A stretch of 64,000 bases of DNA from Gambelia wislizenii (GCA_030847615.1 JAUMIR010000005.1:63701001-63765000); one strand, 5' to 3'; counted from the stretch's first letter, positions 1-13,808 are shown. The notes: generated by a model from the sequence alone, not told the origin. Made by a program: numbers and translations.

Positions 1-119
1 GCATAAATCTTTGATACAGCTTTGTTTCCTATCTACACTATCTCAGTGAACAATAAAGTGTCACTTTACATTTCAGTACTTGGCAAGTCAGTAAATAGAT
101 GTCTCTTATATTTTTCTAT

Positions 120-1640
120 TTTTAAAAGAAAGGATATGGACAGGATCCTTGGAGAGGTGAGGACTTCCACAGGTTTGCTGGTTTCTTGCCCCTCCTGGCT
201 GATGAAATTCCCTGGGGCAGGCTGACTGGGTAAGGAGTGACTGCATCTCTACAACAAGGAGATGTTCCTTCATGCCTAAATGAGGTAGTTGTTAGACCAG
301 TGCTTTCAGAAAGCCTTCCTTGAACCCTACCATAGTTGATAATTACTGGCAAATTGCCAATTTAATGGAAAGGCCCTGGATAATTTGGTAACCTCTCAGC
401 TCTAGATGTTTCTGGATGAGATGAATTATCTAGATCCATTTCAGTCCGACTGCCTATGGGAATGAGATAGCTTTTGTCACCTACTCTGGGAACTGGATGG
501 GGCAGTGTGTCCCTGTTGGTTCTGATAGAGCTGTCAGCATCTTTCAGTACTGGTGATCATGATATCTTTTGGGGCTGTTCTCTGAGATGGAACATGGAGA
601 CATTGTTTTGCAGTGGATTTGGTCCTGCCAGGAGGGGGAAGTTCAGAAGGTGGTCCTGGAGGGGAGTTATGTTTCGTGTCCCTGTGAATTATTTCCCCCT
701 CCCGCCATGCTATTTCATATTTACATTAAATTTCTGGGACAGGTTTTCCACAGATTTAGAGTTGGTGATACAATATACTCTTGTTTCTCTTTTCTATCTA
801 AATCTGAGGAAGCTGTTTTACATAGTTCTGAACCAGTATCTGGAGTGAATAATGGATGAGGGCAGACAAACTCAAACTTAATCCAGACAAGACAGAAGAA
901 CTCCTAGTTATTTAGAAAGCAGATCAGGGAGAGGAATTCAACCTGTACTGGATGGAGTTTCATTTCCCTAGAGAGGCATGTTTGCAGTCTGGTTGTACTC
1001 CTGGTTTCAGCCCTGAGCTGAATGCTCAGGTATCTGCAGTGGTTAAGAGTGGATATGTGCAGTTAGAACTAGTGTGCCAGCTGTGTCCTTCCCAGGAGAT
1101 ATCTAAACCAGCCATAGTGACATATTCCTTAGTTGCATCCTGTTTGGATCATTGTAATTCACTCTGCATGAGGCTGCCCTTAAAAAATGTTTGGAATCTA
1201 ATGGAGAGTGTTGCAGCCAGACTTGTTAACCACAGCTGGTTACAGGGAACCTATATTTGTTGTAGCTGTGTGCCTTCATTTCCAAATTATGGTGACCCTA
1301 AAGTGACTCTATCGGGATTTTCTGGGAAGATTTGTTCAGGGGGAGGGTTGCCATTGTCTTCTTCCAAGGCTGAGGTCACCCAGTGGGTTTTCATGGTGGA
1401 GTGGGGATTCGAACCCTGGTCTCCAGAGTTCTACTCCAGCACCCAAACCACTGGCTCAGGTAACTTCCCTATTAAAACAGGTCCACTGGCTTCCAGTCTG
1501 TTTCTGGGCAGAATTCAAAGTGCTGCTTATGACCAATAAAGCCCTGTATGGCTTGGGGCCAGGTTATTTGAAGGACTGTTTCTCCCTCTAGGAGCCTGCC
1601 CAGGTGGTATAGTAGGAGTTGGAGGACTGCTGCAAATTAT
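120..1640 (+). mobile_element. Decayed L2 LINE, reverse transcriptase part
   Basis: Translation in shifting frames gives L2-type RT pieces in order. A DPFQSGF-like segment lies near 430-460, a D-HDI segment near 555, and a QGSV/F-IY-like region near 690-760. LKLNPDKTEELLV follows at about 865-910, then AQVSAVVKSGYVQLELV near 1025-1075 and CLDHCNSLC near 1140-1170. 'SVAARLV' (1208-1230) is the usual end of the RT thumb. After a nested SINE, 1466-1640 continues the L2 C-terminal region. Several frameshifts and stops show an old dead copy. Confidence 0.75.
1258..1465 (-). mobile_element. tRNA-derived Sauria-type SINE inside the L2
   Basis: Read on the minus strand, the element starts near 1465 with a tRNA-like head (CTGAGCCAGTGGTTTGG) and has a clear box B, GGGTTCGAATCC, at about 1405-1417. 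It ends with the lizard SINE tail 'GGGTCACCATAATTTGGAAA' near 1285. It interrupts the L2 RT coding between 'AACCACAGCTGG' and '...TAACTTCCCT'. No clean target-site duplication could be fixed. Confidence 0.72.
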
Positions 1641-3320
1641 TGCAACTCCATATGAGTGACCAGAAGTGATTATGTTGACACTTTTGGTCACTCTTTGGGC
1701 TGTTTTGGGTGGGGTGGGTCTATGAGGTTGGTTAAAGCAGTGGAGAAACCCTCAACAGTGTGTAACAGCTCTGAAAAGGTTTTTTTTTTCCCCTGCTTTA
1801 AATGTGTTTTTTTCTGCTTTAATTTTTTTTGGGGGGGTAGTTTGTTTTTTTTCAGTAGCAAAATTATGGGGAGCCAAGTTTGAAAAATTGAGACCCCCTT
1901 TGGACAGTGTGGGGGGGGGGGTCCAAAGGACTGCACTGGACCCCTAAAGGCCACATGCAGCCTAGAGGCCATGATTCTTACCTTTGTTATGTAACGACCA
2001 GGCACAAAGTACAGAAGAACAGCATCAAAGAACATAATTCTCTTTGTTTCAGGGTTTGGGCTGGGAAAAAGCCAAGAATAAGGTGGAAGACTCTACAAGA
2101 ATCTAAAGATAGGTGAGGGTTAGGATTATTTGACCTAAATCTATACTACCGTGTTGGGGGACTGTCATGGATTCTGGATTGGATAACATTTTGAAAAGAA
2201 AAAAACGTTTCAGCGTTTGTTAATGACCTCACCTGTAGATCCATTGCACCCACCTGTAGATTCATTCCACACCCCCACAAAAAATTAGTGCCCCAAGGGG
2301 ATAATAAAGGATTATTTTTAAAAAAATAGAAAATTGAGTAACCATTTAAAATGATATCAATTCCTGTTACAATAATAATTGAAAACAGTAGGAAGAAATG
2401 TTAAGGAAGAAAAATAACTAGGAGCTAAAAGGAAAGAATACAGGTAAAGGCACAGCCATTTTTAGGTCTGCTCCATGCTTGCTCTGCTTCCTAATTAATT
2501 TCTGCTGGCTGCAAGCTACTCCATTGAAACTCCCAACATCGCTCTCTCTTTTATCTCTCTTTGTAAGTCTGTTCAGGGACCTCCTATATTATTTATATTA
2601 TCCAAATATTATCATGTACTTCACAATTTACCAAATCACCATGATTTAGGAATGCTTTGATGGACAATAATCTGCTTTTGAGCTGCCTTACACTTTGTCC
2701 TTTTGCTTAGAATTTCCTTACTGCTCTTCTACAGCTCTCATTCCTTAAAGCTGAAATTCCTTGTCCCGACCCCACCCTCCTAATGGTAATTCTATTACAT
2801 GGTTACATGTGACTTTCAGTAGGTCTTTCTATTGACATCATTATAATTTGCTCTTATTCCCGTTACAGCCGGAAAGCCAGATGGTTCCACAATTATCCAT
2901 TGACATTTAGGTCTCTCTTGGTTTCTAGCATCAGCACATCCAGGAATGATTGTGGTTATTATTTCACATGTGTATACAATAATGAATGACTTTCAACATT
3001 TTAGTGAACACATTGTACGATATCTGTCTGTGCTGTGTGTTTGTGTTTTAATGTATGTGTTCATATTCACAGGCAGAATCCAAAAGTACCTGTGTACTAG
3101 GCAAGCACAGCTGATGGCTATGCCTTATGTGTGCATATATGAATGTAAAAGAGAGTACAGTACTTGCCTATGCCTAAATATAGACATGTAGTTGGTGTTA
3201 GTTGGGCCTTCCAGATATGGTTTAATTTAAGCCTCACACTTCTCAAAATTAACCAGATATGTCTCAAACTCAAAATATGTTTAGCAAACTCAACTTAATC
3301 TGTTTCAGAAAAAAAAAGCA
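1641..3320. other. Unassigned intron, low-complexity patches
   Basis: No supported gene. Homopolymer-rich stretches occur at 1780-1860 (T-rich) and 1908-1921 (G run). The rest is AT-rich intronic sequence with no recognised element. Confidence 0.5.
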
Positions 3321-3475
3321 GCAGAGTCTTGTGGGCAACTTAAACTCTAAGGTTTATTTGGTAGTAGCTTTTGTGGATTGCAGCCATTCATCTGATGAAG
3401 TGGGCTGCAGTCCATGGAAACATGTGCCAATTAAAATGTTTTAGTTTTTAAGGCACCACAAGATTATTTGTTTTT
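3310..3475 (+). mobile_element. Penelope-like element terminal fragment
   Basis: The segment contains the typical motif series of the reptile Penelope terminus. A 'GCAGAGTCTTGTGG' start leads to 'CTTTTGTGGATTGCAG', then 'CATCTGATGAAGTGGGCTGC', and closes with 'TTTTTAAGGCACCACAAGA'. Start and end are roughly complementary (TCTTGTGG...CCACAAGA), so it can fold back. No coding remains. Confidence 0.65.
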
Positions 3476-6400
3476 AGAGGCCTAATTTATTGCAGACTCT
3501 GTAAGGGTATAACAGTAAGTTTGGGAGTGGAGTAAATTTAGGTCAAATAGGCAGCATATCCTTGCTTATAATAATCTAATACCATCATCTTGAGATAGTT
3601 GTATATTAATAAATAATGAGTCTTATAATGTCTGGCATTTGTTGGCAGATATTCATACCACCCTTGGGGAGAAATGGTGGAATAACCTCTCTCTAGAAGT
3701 TCTTGTAATGATATAAAAACCATGTAAGTGGGTGGACACATATGCCCAGTTTGTCCGTTACATGTTATTTTTGTTTAAATTCTGTTTTCAGTTCTGAAAA
3801 TACTTTACTTGTTTCCAGTGTGGTTAATAATATTCTCCTGTTTTCAGAATACTATTTCTATATCTAAATAAAGTTCTAGACATTCTCAATCTATTTTGGT
3901 TTTGTTGAAGAATATTAAATTGTGGTATCTTTTGTGCTTTCTAAACTGCTGCATGCTACAGTGCACAAAGCAGTGGTAACTAAACCATTTTAATCTTCAG
4001 CATTTCTACAATGAGACTGAGTTAGGGTGCTTCTTGGCACATTGCCAGGGTTTCTGATCATCGGACAGCCCAGCTATGATTGGGTATTTATGTTTAATTT
4101 CTCACTAGTTCTTATGATTGGTCATGTGACAGTTAAATTGGTGCATCTTATGAAAATATTGGAGCTTAGTATGCCTGCTTTCCCTTTGGTGGATTCCCAT
4201 TTATGCTCCTAAATCTGTACAGTTTAACCTAACAACATAGAAACTGTTTTGTTGGATCCATTCTGTTCAGGATTCTGTTCTCAGTAGCTATCTTATGTTT
4301 ATCGCTCTTCACTTAAAATAAGTACATCCAGTAGCAATGCATATTAAATATATCTTGGGGCAGTTATGCAGCAGTTTAACATTTTATATGCTATTACATG
4401 TGAATGATGTAAAAAGGGGCTGCAGGGTCAAACCACAATCCCTGTCACTTAGCATTAATGCACTGAGTGTAGATATATGAGCCAGGGAAGCCTATGCTTA
4501 AACTCTTGTGGGAGCTGGAATTTTACATGATTAGGTTTCTATCTTTCATGGATATCTCCAAACTCTGACTTTTCTGTGTATAAGCCTTCTTGGCTCAGAT
4601 GACTGTTAAATTTCCCCCACCCCTACCCCTGTGATTTGTTTACATGTTCTTTTATGAAGGTGAACTTTAGAGACTTGAGCTCCAGTTCCAGCACATGTGT
4701 GTTGAAAAGTTCAATTGAGTCTGCAGTACTGTACTTAACACACACCATTCCCAGTGCTATGAAAGTGGCAGGATTTGACTTACTGGTAAACACAACTAAC
4801 ATACTTCTGGGAATCATTAAAAATTAACATTAACTGTACTGGCAACAAGGCAAAATCTTTAAAGACCCAACAGTACAAAATATGAAAATGTTAAAGGTTA
4901 CCTGTGTTGTTTAACATACATAAAGTACATGTAAATACAGTAGCATTTTGTTTATGAGAAATGATAAATTTGTCCACTCACATAGCATGGATAGGTTTTA
5001 CCAGGTCAGGTTATTTCTCCATTTAGCCCAGTATTGTCTACGCTGACTGGCAGCAGCTGTCTAGGTTCTCAGGAATCACTTTTTACATCACCTTCTGCCT
5101 GATTGATTTAATTCAAACAACCAGGGACTGAATTGGGATTTTTATGCATGCAAAGCATGTGCTCTGACATTTAGCACTTTCTAATGATTTTGTTAATTTT
5201 AAATGTAGTATTGAATAAACAGCTAGTTTCTAGACTATTCAACATTTTACATTTTAAAAAATTAAATATTTATTTCACATTCAAAATCTCTTGAGAGCAC
5301 CTTTGTTTTAAGACAATACATTTTATATTTAAAATGCAGCTATTGCTAGGGATTTCTGTTTCTTTTTCATTCTCTTGTGAGCTACAATTCCATTTTAAAT
5401 GCATCTAAAAATTTTAAGATAGGCCAAAAATTTTTTTTATACAGTAGCATCTTTGTTTTTATATTATTAGGCTTTCAAACTGATCTGCCTATTGTATTTA
5501 AGTTTTTAGGTAAATTCCATATTCATCATTGATTAATATTTTAAAACAATTTAACACCCTGCTGTCTTCAGTATCTGATGATAGAATAAGTTGCTCTTGG
5601 GCAGAAAGGATTGGCAATGGAAAATTCATTGGGCACACATCACTATTCATTAGCCACAGATCACTGTTGCTTCAAGCAATATTGTTTCTTCATAGCTTGG
5701 TTTCAGCCCCTATGGAATTCAGCAGTTTGTTACTTAACATACACATCCCTTTCCCATCTCTTAACTCTACACAGGTCCTCTTGCGAAAGCACATGTGATG
5801 CTTTGACAGTAAACAAAACTCAAGCTGATCAAGTAGTGCTGTTCAGCAGGAGTAGGGTTTGGGGTGCCCTTTTCACTTCATACTACATGCAGGAGGCTGA
5901 GAAGATAACTTTGTCTAAGCCTGAACTTGTTGGTGGCAGATATGAAGTGAGGAAATGAGTTGTTGACCTGTTTCTATAGTAGGGCTTCCTTGCATTTTCT
6001 CCTCTGAGGTCCTGAACTATAACTGCAAGAATTGCAGACAGTTTCACTGAACAATAGGCATATCAGTACAGTACTGTGATGTGATGAGATGGTGAGAACA
6101 TTGTTCTTTTAACTGGAACAGACAGAGGCTAGTGAATAGACATACTGTTTTTCCCTGCAAGAATGGACAATAAAATGGAATCGTTAGACAACTGGAAAGA
6201 AAGTTGCACTTTCTTAAAATATATCAGAGTAACAGAAATTCATAATTAGCCAGGTAGCAAGCAAACTGAAATGAATTCTGCTCAAAGTACTGTAGAACTA
6301 TGTTACTCTGAAGAATTATTGACACCTATTCTATTGAATGCAACAAAATAGTTGGTGAAGTTGTTGCCTCATCGTGGATGTTATATTTCAACAGTAAGCA

Positions 6401-7235
6401 CTGATTTCACTGGAGTGTATTTCTGCATAAGCTGTGGATTATTTCGCAGTTCTACACACACATTTTCAATCATTATTGGGTGTACTGTACACCCAAACTT
6501 CCTTTCCTTTGTCTGTTAAACTGAGCATTTCCTCCTTCTAAATATTGAACCATATCCTGTTTTCTTGATGTCAATATTGTCCAAGGCAATAGGAGGCATC
6601 AGATCTTGTACAAAAGAGAAATTCACTGTCTTCCCTGGCTTGATGTTTTACTACAGCTTGCCTCTAGAATCAAGGGCTTTCATTTCCATTGAGGCTTTCT
6701 TCTCTTTGAAAGAGGGAATGTCATCCATTGTCTGTCTTCAAACAGTACAACCTTGTTTTAATTTTCTTGGGAGTAAACCAGTTTCAGGACTCTGGTTGCA
6801 ACTTGGAAGCAATGTAGCTTTTCTGGAATGGGTCCACTCATGAGAGCTTAAATTTGAGGAGCAAGTTCTTAAAATCTTAGATTTAGATTTAGAAGAATAG
6901 CACAAGTGTCTAGGATTACTTGAATTCATGTTATAAAAATAATAGGCTGGAATGCTGTCTTTTTAAGTGACGTGAATATAACAGAATCTGCTTCCAATAG
7001 TGGGGCTCTCAGAACATGTGTGCGGGGGAATATAGTCTTATTAAAAGGCATGCTAATGTGGAAAACATAAAGCATAGCTGAGAGGTTCTTCCTAGCATCC
7101 ATATGTAGCTGCTGCTTACATGGAAACATTTAAAATATATATATATTTTTTTGCCCCAAAAACCTTCTAGGAGGCCATGTGGTTTACCAAAAAAAAATGG
7201 AAGAAGTAAAACTGAAAGTGCCCGGAAGCAGACTT

Positions 7236-7276
<41 letters not shown>

Positions 7277-7655
7277 CAGCACAGGGGAGCCTTGTGACCT
7301 ATTTGAAAGCTGAATTGTTACTTTTGGAAGTTTCCCCATTTTTGTCAGAAAAAGCACAGTCCAAGGGAGTCCAGAAGGGTTGGTTGCCCCAAAAGCAGAC
7401 TTGTAGCCCCAGGAGCACTCTTTGTCCACCTTGATTTAAATAATGTATTCTGCATGGATACAAACAGAATGATGCTTCTACTTGTTTGACAAGAACCTGC
7501 AATCAGTGAAAGAGAAAACATCAGTAACAAATAAAATATGGACGTACTGATATTAAGGCATTAATTCATTTTTTTTGTGGTATTCTTTTTAGTTAGATGC
7601 TTAAAACAGAGGATTCTAGAAAATTTCCAGGGAGGTAGCTATGGCATCGTTTCAA
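3476..7655. other. Quiet intron, no recognised element
   Basis: AT-rich sequence with short unconvincing ORFs only. The one distinct feature is an AC microsatellite running into AT repeats at about 7237-7276. Confidence 0.5.
7237..7276. repeat. Compound (AC)n(AT)n microsatellite
   Basis: About 13 AC units are followed by about 7 AT units without interruption. Confidence 0.95.
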
Positions 7656-7659
7656 AGCA

Positions 7660-7835
7660 AAAAGAGCAACAAAGAATCCTTAAAGACACCTTAAAGACGA
7701 AGGCTTTTTATCTAACATAAGCTTTTGTTGATTCCATCCAATTTCATCAGATACATGTAGATGGTCACTTGCATCAGATGAAGTGGGCTGCTGTCTGTGA
7801 ACATCTTTTAGTCTTTAAAGTGCCAGAGGACTATA
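7660..7835 (+). mobile_element. Penelope-like element terminal fragment
   Basis: Same motif order as the copy at 3310: 'CTTAAAGACACCTTAAAGAC', 'AAGCTTTTGTTGATTCCATC', 'CATCAGATGAAGTGGGCTGC' and 'GTCTTTAAAGTGCCAGAGGA'. A partial duplication of the CATCAGATAC/CATCAGATGA unit is present at 7747-7787. It is non-coding and diverged. Confidence 0.65.
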
Positions 7836-7839
7836 GAAC

Positions 7840-10790
7840 AGACACTTTAGGGCTGCACACCTTTCAACTATGTGAGAAATTTGTGCAGAATGAGTTCCCA
7901 ATTTTATGTCCCATTATTTAGAACTGATGGTGGGGAGACCTCTCCAGTGACCAAAGTTTTATCAGTTCATATTCCATTAAATTTATTTACCGCTAATATT
8001 ATTTACATTAAGGACAATAATTAATAATGAATTGTACAGTATGTGTACTTCACTTTATTCATAGTTTGGAAAGGATTGTATTCAAATAGTTTTTTTTGAA
8101 AGTATTTTCACACTTTTAACATTTTATTTAACATGGCTACCACATTCAAGAAAGCAAAGAGCCTCATAATATATATCCCTTAAAACTCCCCAGAACAAAA
8201 TACTAATTCCAGCACTTGTCAATGCTTGTCTACTTCCCCCCTTGTTTTATGGTATCAAAGTTTTTCTATTAATTATTGTGTTACTTTTAAAATATGGAAA
8301 TACTTACATTACAAGTGGCAAAATACCTGGCACTGCACAAAGGAACTCTCAGTCTGTGTTAGATGATAGAACATGTGGATGAAGAGCAGTGAACCAAGAT
8401 GGTGGAAGAATGCTTTAGTGGTCTGTTTATAGCTTTTCTTGTGTGGTTTAGACACTATGAACAGTACAGTGTTCTTGCGATATGTAATGTGCACTATAAT
8501 AATCTCCTTGCACATGGAGGAAGGGACTGCTTTAAGATATGGTTTATTTTTTTAAAAAAAAATAGAGGGTGGGATTCCTTTGCAGTACAGAAAGGAAATA
8601 TTTGTGTTGACAAGTCAGGGTAGGAAACAGTTAAGTATTTGCCTTGTCAAACTGCTTAGCTAAGTTGAGATGAATTAATTTTTCTCCTGAGAAGCAGGCT
8701 ATGCAGACATTTATCCTTTATCATGAGGTTATTCAAAAGCTAACTGGATGTTGGGTGGAGGGAACAGTTATGTCATTGAGCTTGATAATAGAATCAAACA
8801 AATGCTCAGTGCTACATGTTTCAGCCTACAGATGGTCTTACTGTAAGTTCAGCCTTCTTTTATCTCTGGTTTAGCTGCCATGACAACTGCACTGCTTTCA
8901 GCTGCCTTGTACAAATGATCTTTGAAAAAGCTGAAAGTCATTGATATTCTGAGTGTTTTTCTACTGCAGGGAGCAACAAGCCTTCCCTGTATTCAAGCCA
9001 ATATTTACTATTATCATGGAGGGCATAAATGCAAATGTTATCGTAAGACAACTGGAAAGAAAAGGAGAAAACTAAGACTGCAACCTTAGTAGGAAATTAA
9101 GCAGTAAACCACGCTGAATACACTCATTTCTGAGTAAACATGCACAGGATTGCACTATAAGTCTCCATACCATGCAAATATATTTTATTTTTGCCAAGTG
9201 ATTCTTATTTCTTTTTTTATTATAGTTTTGTTTTTGTCCCACCCCCTTCTGTAATGAAAGTCAGAGAGGTTTTCTTTCTTGGAGGAAATAAAGCCTATTA
9301 AATCTTTATCTCATTTAAGGCTTCAGACATGCTCATTGTTTGTCTTTTCAGAAATAATTGCTGGTTTGTTGTTGGGTTATTTGCTCTTTATTTTAAACAA
9401 GGCAATTCTACTTTTCATAGACAATCTGTGGTTGACATTGTGTTATATACATAAAAAGCCTACCACTTATTCACAATTAGCATGAAATAAATTGTAAAGT
9501 TAAAAAGCAATGCCTTGAGTCCTCAAGTCCATGGCCAAAACACAGGTATACTAGAGGTTCAAGATCTGGGCAAATAATAGATTCTCCACCCTGCTGCCAA
9601 TGTCACTTTTATTACCCAGACACAGATAAGGGCTTCTGCTGACCAAATTAAGTATAATCTTTCAGTTAAGGTTAAGAGATTGAAAGAAAGTTAGAGGACA
9701 TCATGGACCTCTGTTCTTCATTATAAATATCTCTTGCATATTTCAACAATGACTACAATTTATTACATTTCCTGCTTAACTTGGATTCTTAATCAACTAG
9801 ATACGTATGTGGACTTGTTTACCTTAACCATTATTATCACTGATTCTGATTGTAGCAATTAACAAAAGTGATGTAAGGTGGAGTGTATTCATGGAAAAGG
9901 GATGGAAAAGTATATTTCACTTTTTTTATTAAGACTCTGATAATCATGGTAATTATTACATCTCTAGCAGGCCTTTGTGATTGTTATCCATCCACAGTGT
10001 GCTCATTTATTAGTACTGTGTAATTGTAAGAACTGTCTTTTTGGTTCAGTAGTTGATTAAACTACCATAGGTTGAAGCTGACAATGTCAAATAACAACAA
10101 CAAGGATGAGGTTAAAATAAAACAATAAGGGAAAAACAAATATTCTGTGATGCATCCTTTTTTATGCCCTATGATAAGAAATGTAAATACGAAGACCAGA
10201 TTAGTTGGGAAAAATTACTGAATTAGCAAAATAAATCACAAGGCAGACACCACTTAATACATAACCTGATACATTTACATTGAGTTCTTCCAAACATAAG
10301 CATCAATACAAGAAATGTATATGTTAGATATTTTTCAGTCATTCTTCAAAAGGAATGTTTTTGCTATTTCTGTTGTATATTCACTTGTTTGGGTACTCAT
10401 TTTAAAGATTTTATAGTGAAATCTTCCAAGTATCTTCACAGAAGTAAGCACCATGGAGTTTAATGGTGCTTATCCTAGAAATGTATGTGTTGCATTGAAG
10501 GCTTAGTTTCATCTTTATGTATCAGAAATAACCCGTTGGCTACATACTCTTACAACGTACGTTCTGTATATATAAATCATGTCAATTCTGTTTTGAACTT
10601 GGTTGTTGCAGTTTATCAAGAGCACAAGAAGAACCTGCTGGATAAGACCAAAGGCTTGTCTAGTCAATTACTGGGTTCCCACAGTGGCCTACCAGTGGAA
10701 TCTGCTCATTTGTATTTCCCAGCAATTGGTATGCAGTTCCCAACTATTGCCTCTCATACTGGAGATAATATATGCTCATCAGACTAATAG
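7840..10790. other. Quiet intron, no recognised element
   Basis: AT-rich intronic sequence. I see no convincing coding region, tandem array or recognisable transposon. Confidence 0.5.
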
Positions 10791-10797
10791 CTATTAA

Positions 10798-11025
10798 TAC
10801 CATGTGTAATACCCTAAAAGCACCAGATCCCTTCTGATCTTGGAAGCGAAGCAGGGTCAACCTTGGTTAGTACTTGGTTGAGAAACTGTCAATGAATACC
10901 AGGTGCTCTATATTATATTTCTGAGAAAGGAACTGGCGAAATCATCTCTGAATATTCTTTACCTAAGAAAACCCTCTGAAATTCATGGGGTCACCATAAG
11001 TTGAGGTGACTTGGAGGCACGTACG
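10798..11025 (+). mobile_element. 5S rRNA-derived SINE (5S-Sauria type)
   Basis: Positions 10802-10912 resemble vertebrate 5S rRNA. They show 'CAGATCCCTTCTGATCTTGG', 'AAGCGAAGCAGGGTC', 'GGTTAGTACTTGG' and 'AATACCAGGTGCT', which covers the internal promoter (boxes A, IE and C). A SINE body follows with 'CCTAAGAAAACCCT', 'TTCATGGGGTCACCATAAG' and a GGAGGCAC end. The tail matches the RTE-mobilised SINE family of squamates. Mismatches in the 5S part make it a dispersed repeat rather than a working 5S gene. Confidence 0.85.
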
Positions 11026-11109
11026 CACATCTGTATGGACCAATAAACATAACTTATGACCTAAAGGAGGCCAATAAGGCCTATAAACAGAGATGTTTAT
11101 AAATAGATT

Positions 11110-11400
11110 TTAGAAATACAACTTAGGGCTTGTCTACCCTAAGGAAATAAAGTGAATTTACTCCAGACCTGGTGCGATGTGTCCAGATGACACCCGCAAT
11201 GAATCCACTTTATTAAACCATTAATCTGGCTTAAGAAAAACTAAAGGAAACTCTAGTGTGCTTCCAGTTCTTTTGCTGTCTGGACAGTTGACTCGGGTTC
11301 GATTTGTGTGTGGACAATCCAGTTTTCCACACACAAATGTAGTGTCATCTGGGATGGATTCTCTTCAGAGGTACCGTTGAATTTCAGGAAACCAGCTATT
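11110..11400. mobile_element. Possible hAT-like MITE
   Basis: It begins with 'AGGGCTTGTCTACCCTAAGG', a start typical of reptile hAT-like non-autonomous elements. It holds a short inverted pair around 'TGTGTGTGGACAATCC' / 'CCACACACAAA' near 11308-11337. The right boundary and target duplication were not resolved. Confidence 0.35.
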
Positions 11401-11539
11401 TCAACTGCTTTTGTTTGGTTTGTTCATTGCAAACAGGTGAAAGTTTGTAGTTTTTGACAATAAACCTGATTTGCAAAGGGGGTTGAATAATTTTGTTATA
11501 ACTGTATTATTGAGGATGATGATACAACTACATCATCCA

Positions 11540-11778
11540 TTAAACCTTCCCTGGAGGGGGAGGGAAGGCTTTTTCCCTTCTTCCTGAATGTTTGTGCCTG
11601 GAGCAGATTGAATGGCAATGTACAGGACCGGCCAGCCAGTCAGCTTTTGCCTTAGCTCCTATGACATGGCTGCTCCACTGCAGGGAGGAGGTGGGCTGAA
11701 CAGCCATCAAGCCTTTGTAGACCCCCTGTTGCAGGTCCAGGGGGCCCACAGACTACAGGTTAAGAACCACTGAGCTGT
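11540..11778. mobile_element. Possible hAT-like fragment
   Basis: The end 'AGGTTAAGAACCACTG' at about 11757-11772 looks like the terminal repeat of Charlie-type hAT elements. The GC-rich body before it has no coding potential. The opposite end was not found. Confidence 0.3.
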
Positions 11779-13770
11779 GGTATGTTTATATCCTTGCAGA
11801 GGATATGAGTAGGTATACCTGAATCAAGTGCAAGTTGGTGGCCCTGTTGGTGGTCCAGCAACTTGAGTATATCTACTCTTCAGCATATTAGGGAACATGA
11901 GGTTTTCATGGATAGAATAGGATAGACTGTCCTGGATGAGGCACACACAGGGAAAGACTCTGAGCAGGAGATCAGTTCCCAAACATGGGTGGTAAACATT
12001 TGGAGAAATGTGACACATCAAAGTACTATGGATCATTCTGTGAGTTTGGAGCTACAGAATCGATTTGAAGCTCTCTCCCTTATCATATATGATGAGGGAA
12101 AGGAACAAGAGCAACAGTTCCAGTTCATAGAGAACAAGCAGGTGTCCTTGGAAGATTCAGTACATGGAGTGGCCCCTGCTAATCCCCAGAGGAGACGTGT
12201 GGTGGTAGTAAGGTACTCACTGCTGAGGGGAACAGAAGTAGTGGTTTTGGGGCCTGACAGCATGTTTTGAGAGGTGTGCTGTCTCCCTGAAGCAAAAATC
12301 TGTGATACAACAGAGAGGCTGACAAGTCTTTTGATGCCCACTGACCATTACCCCCTCCTTTTGGTCTACATGGGAGCCAATTACACGGCAAGGCATAGCC
12401 TTCAGGATATCACAAGGGATTATGAGGCTGAAGGATCTTGATGCACAAGTTGTCATTTTGTCTCTTCTCCCAGTTGAAGGGCACAGCCCAGGAAGGTAAA
12501 AAAGAATAGTGGAGGTGAACAACTGGCTCCGGAGATGGTGCTGTCAAGAACGATTTGGCTTCTTGGACCATGGTTAGATGTTTCATGAAGCTGGACTTCT
12601 GGCAAGGGATGGGTGCAATTCACAGTAGTTGGCAGGAACATTTTTGCTAAGAAGCTCAAAAATCTGAACAGGAGGGCTTTAAACTGAGCTGTGTGGAGGA
12701 CGGAGAGAGTATTTTGGAGGGCAGGAGATCAGCAAGGGCTGGAGATAATAGTCCACCTGTTTTAGAAAGAACTTGACAAATAGTACAAGAACCCAATAGT
12801 GGGAGGAAAAAGAAACTTAAATAACCAGCTAAGGAGAATGACCCATGGTTTTAGATGTCTCTTGAGATGTCTCTCATGCACAGAGCATGGGAAATAAACA
12901 AAATGAACTTGAACTCAGGACAGCAAAACAAATATCATATAATAGATGTCACCGAAACCTGGTGGGATGAGTCTCATGGGTGGAATGTAGAAAACCTATT
13001 CAGAGAAATAGACCAAACAGAAAGAAGGAGGAGTAGCATTATATGTCAAGAATGTTTACACCTCTGAAGAGATCCATGACTTAAATCCTGTTATCCTGAT
13101 ATTTGTTGGAAGTCAAACTCTGCCAAGCATTTAAAGTCCAACAAATTCCTCACTTGCAGGTAGAAGAGGCAACAAGGGGATCAGCTATTTTAGCTCCGAT
13201 CCTAGCCAACAGTGAAGACCTAGTTAATGGGGTGTATATGGCAGGATCCTTAGGTTGTAGTGACCACATTCTCCTGGAGTTTGTTAAACAGCTGAAAGTG
13301 GAAGCCAAGTGTAGTCAAACACACATTCTAAACTTTAAGAAAGCTGATTTCAATAAACTTAGGGAAATACTGGGTGTGATCCCATGGTCAGGAGCACTAA
13401 AAAAGAGGGGAGTTCATGATGAATAGGAGTTTCTTAAAAGTGGGATATTGAAGGCACAATGTCAAACAGTTCCAATGAGGAGGAAAAATGAGAGGTGTCT
13501 AAAGAAACTAGGATGGATGTTTAAAGAGCTTTCAACTGAGCTAAGATTTAAAAGGGCATGTACAAGAAATGGAAAGGGGAGGAAATCACCAAAGAGGAAT
13601 TCAAATGAACTAGTTGTACTCGATGTAACATATGCCGATGGTGTGTTAAGGGTGAGTTGCTCTGTTGCCCTGCCACCACCAGCTGACTGCCTGGGTTCCA
13701 TTGCAGTGGCAGCAGGGCAATGATGTGACCCCCCTGGGCACCTGGGTGATATAAAAACCCATATCAAAGG

Positions 13771-13772
13771 TT

Positions 13773-13806
<34 letters not shown>
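13771..13806. repeat. (TG)n microsatellite
   Basis: About 17 TG units, then ATACGCGCG, within the foreign stretch that splits the CR1. Confidence 0.95.

Positions 13807-13808
<2 letters not shown>

Noticed and set aside
1405..1417. tRNA gene (GGGTTCGAATCC box B)
   Set aside because: Only the SINE head is tRNA-like; no cloverleaf acceptor stem was found.
10802..10912. A true 5S rRNA gene
   Set aside because: Several mismatches to 5S rRNA and a SINE body and tail follow directly.
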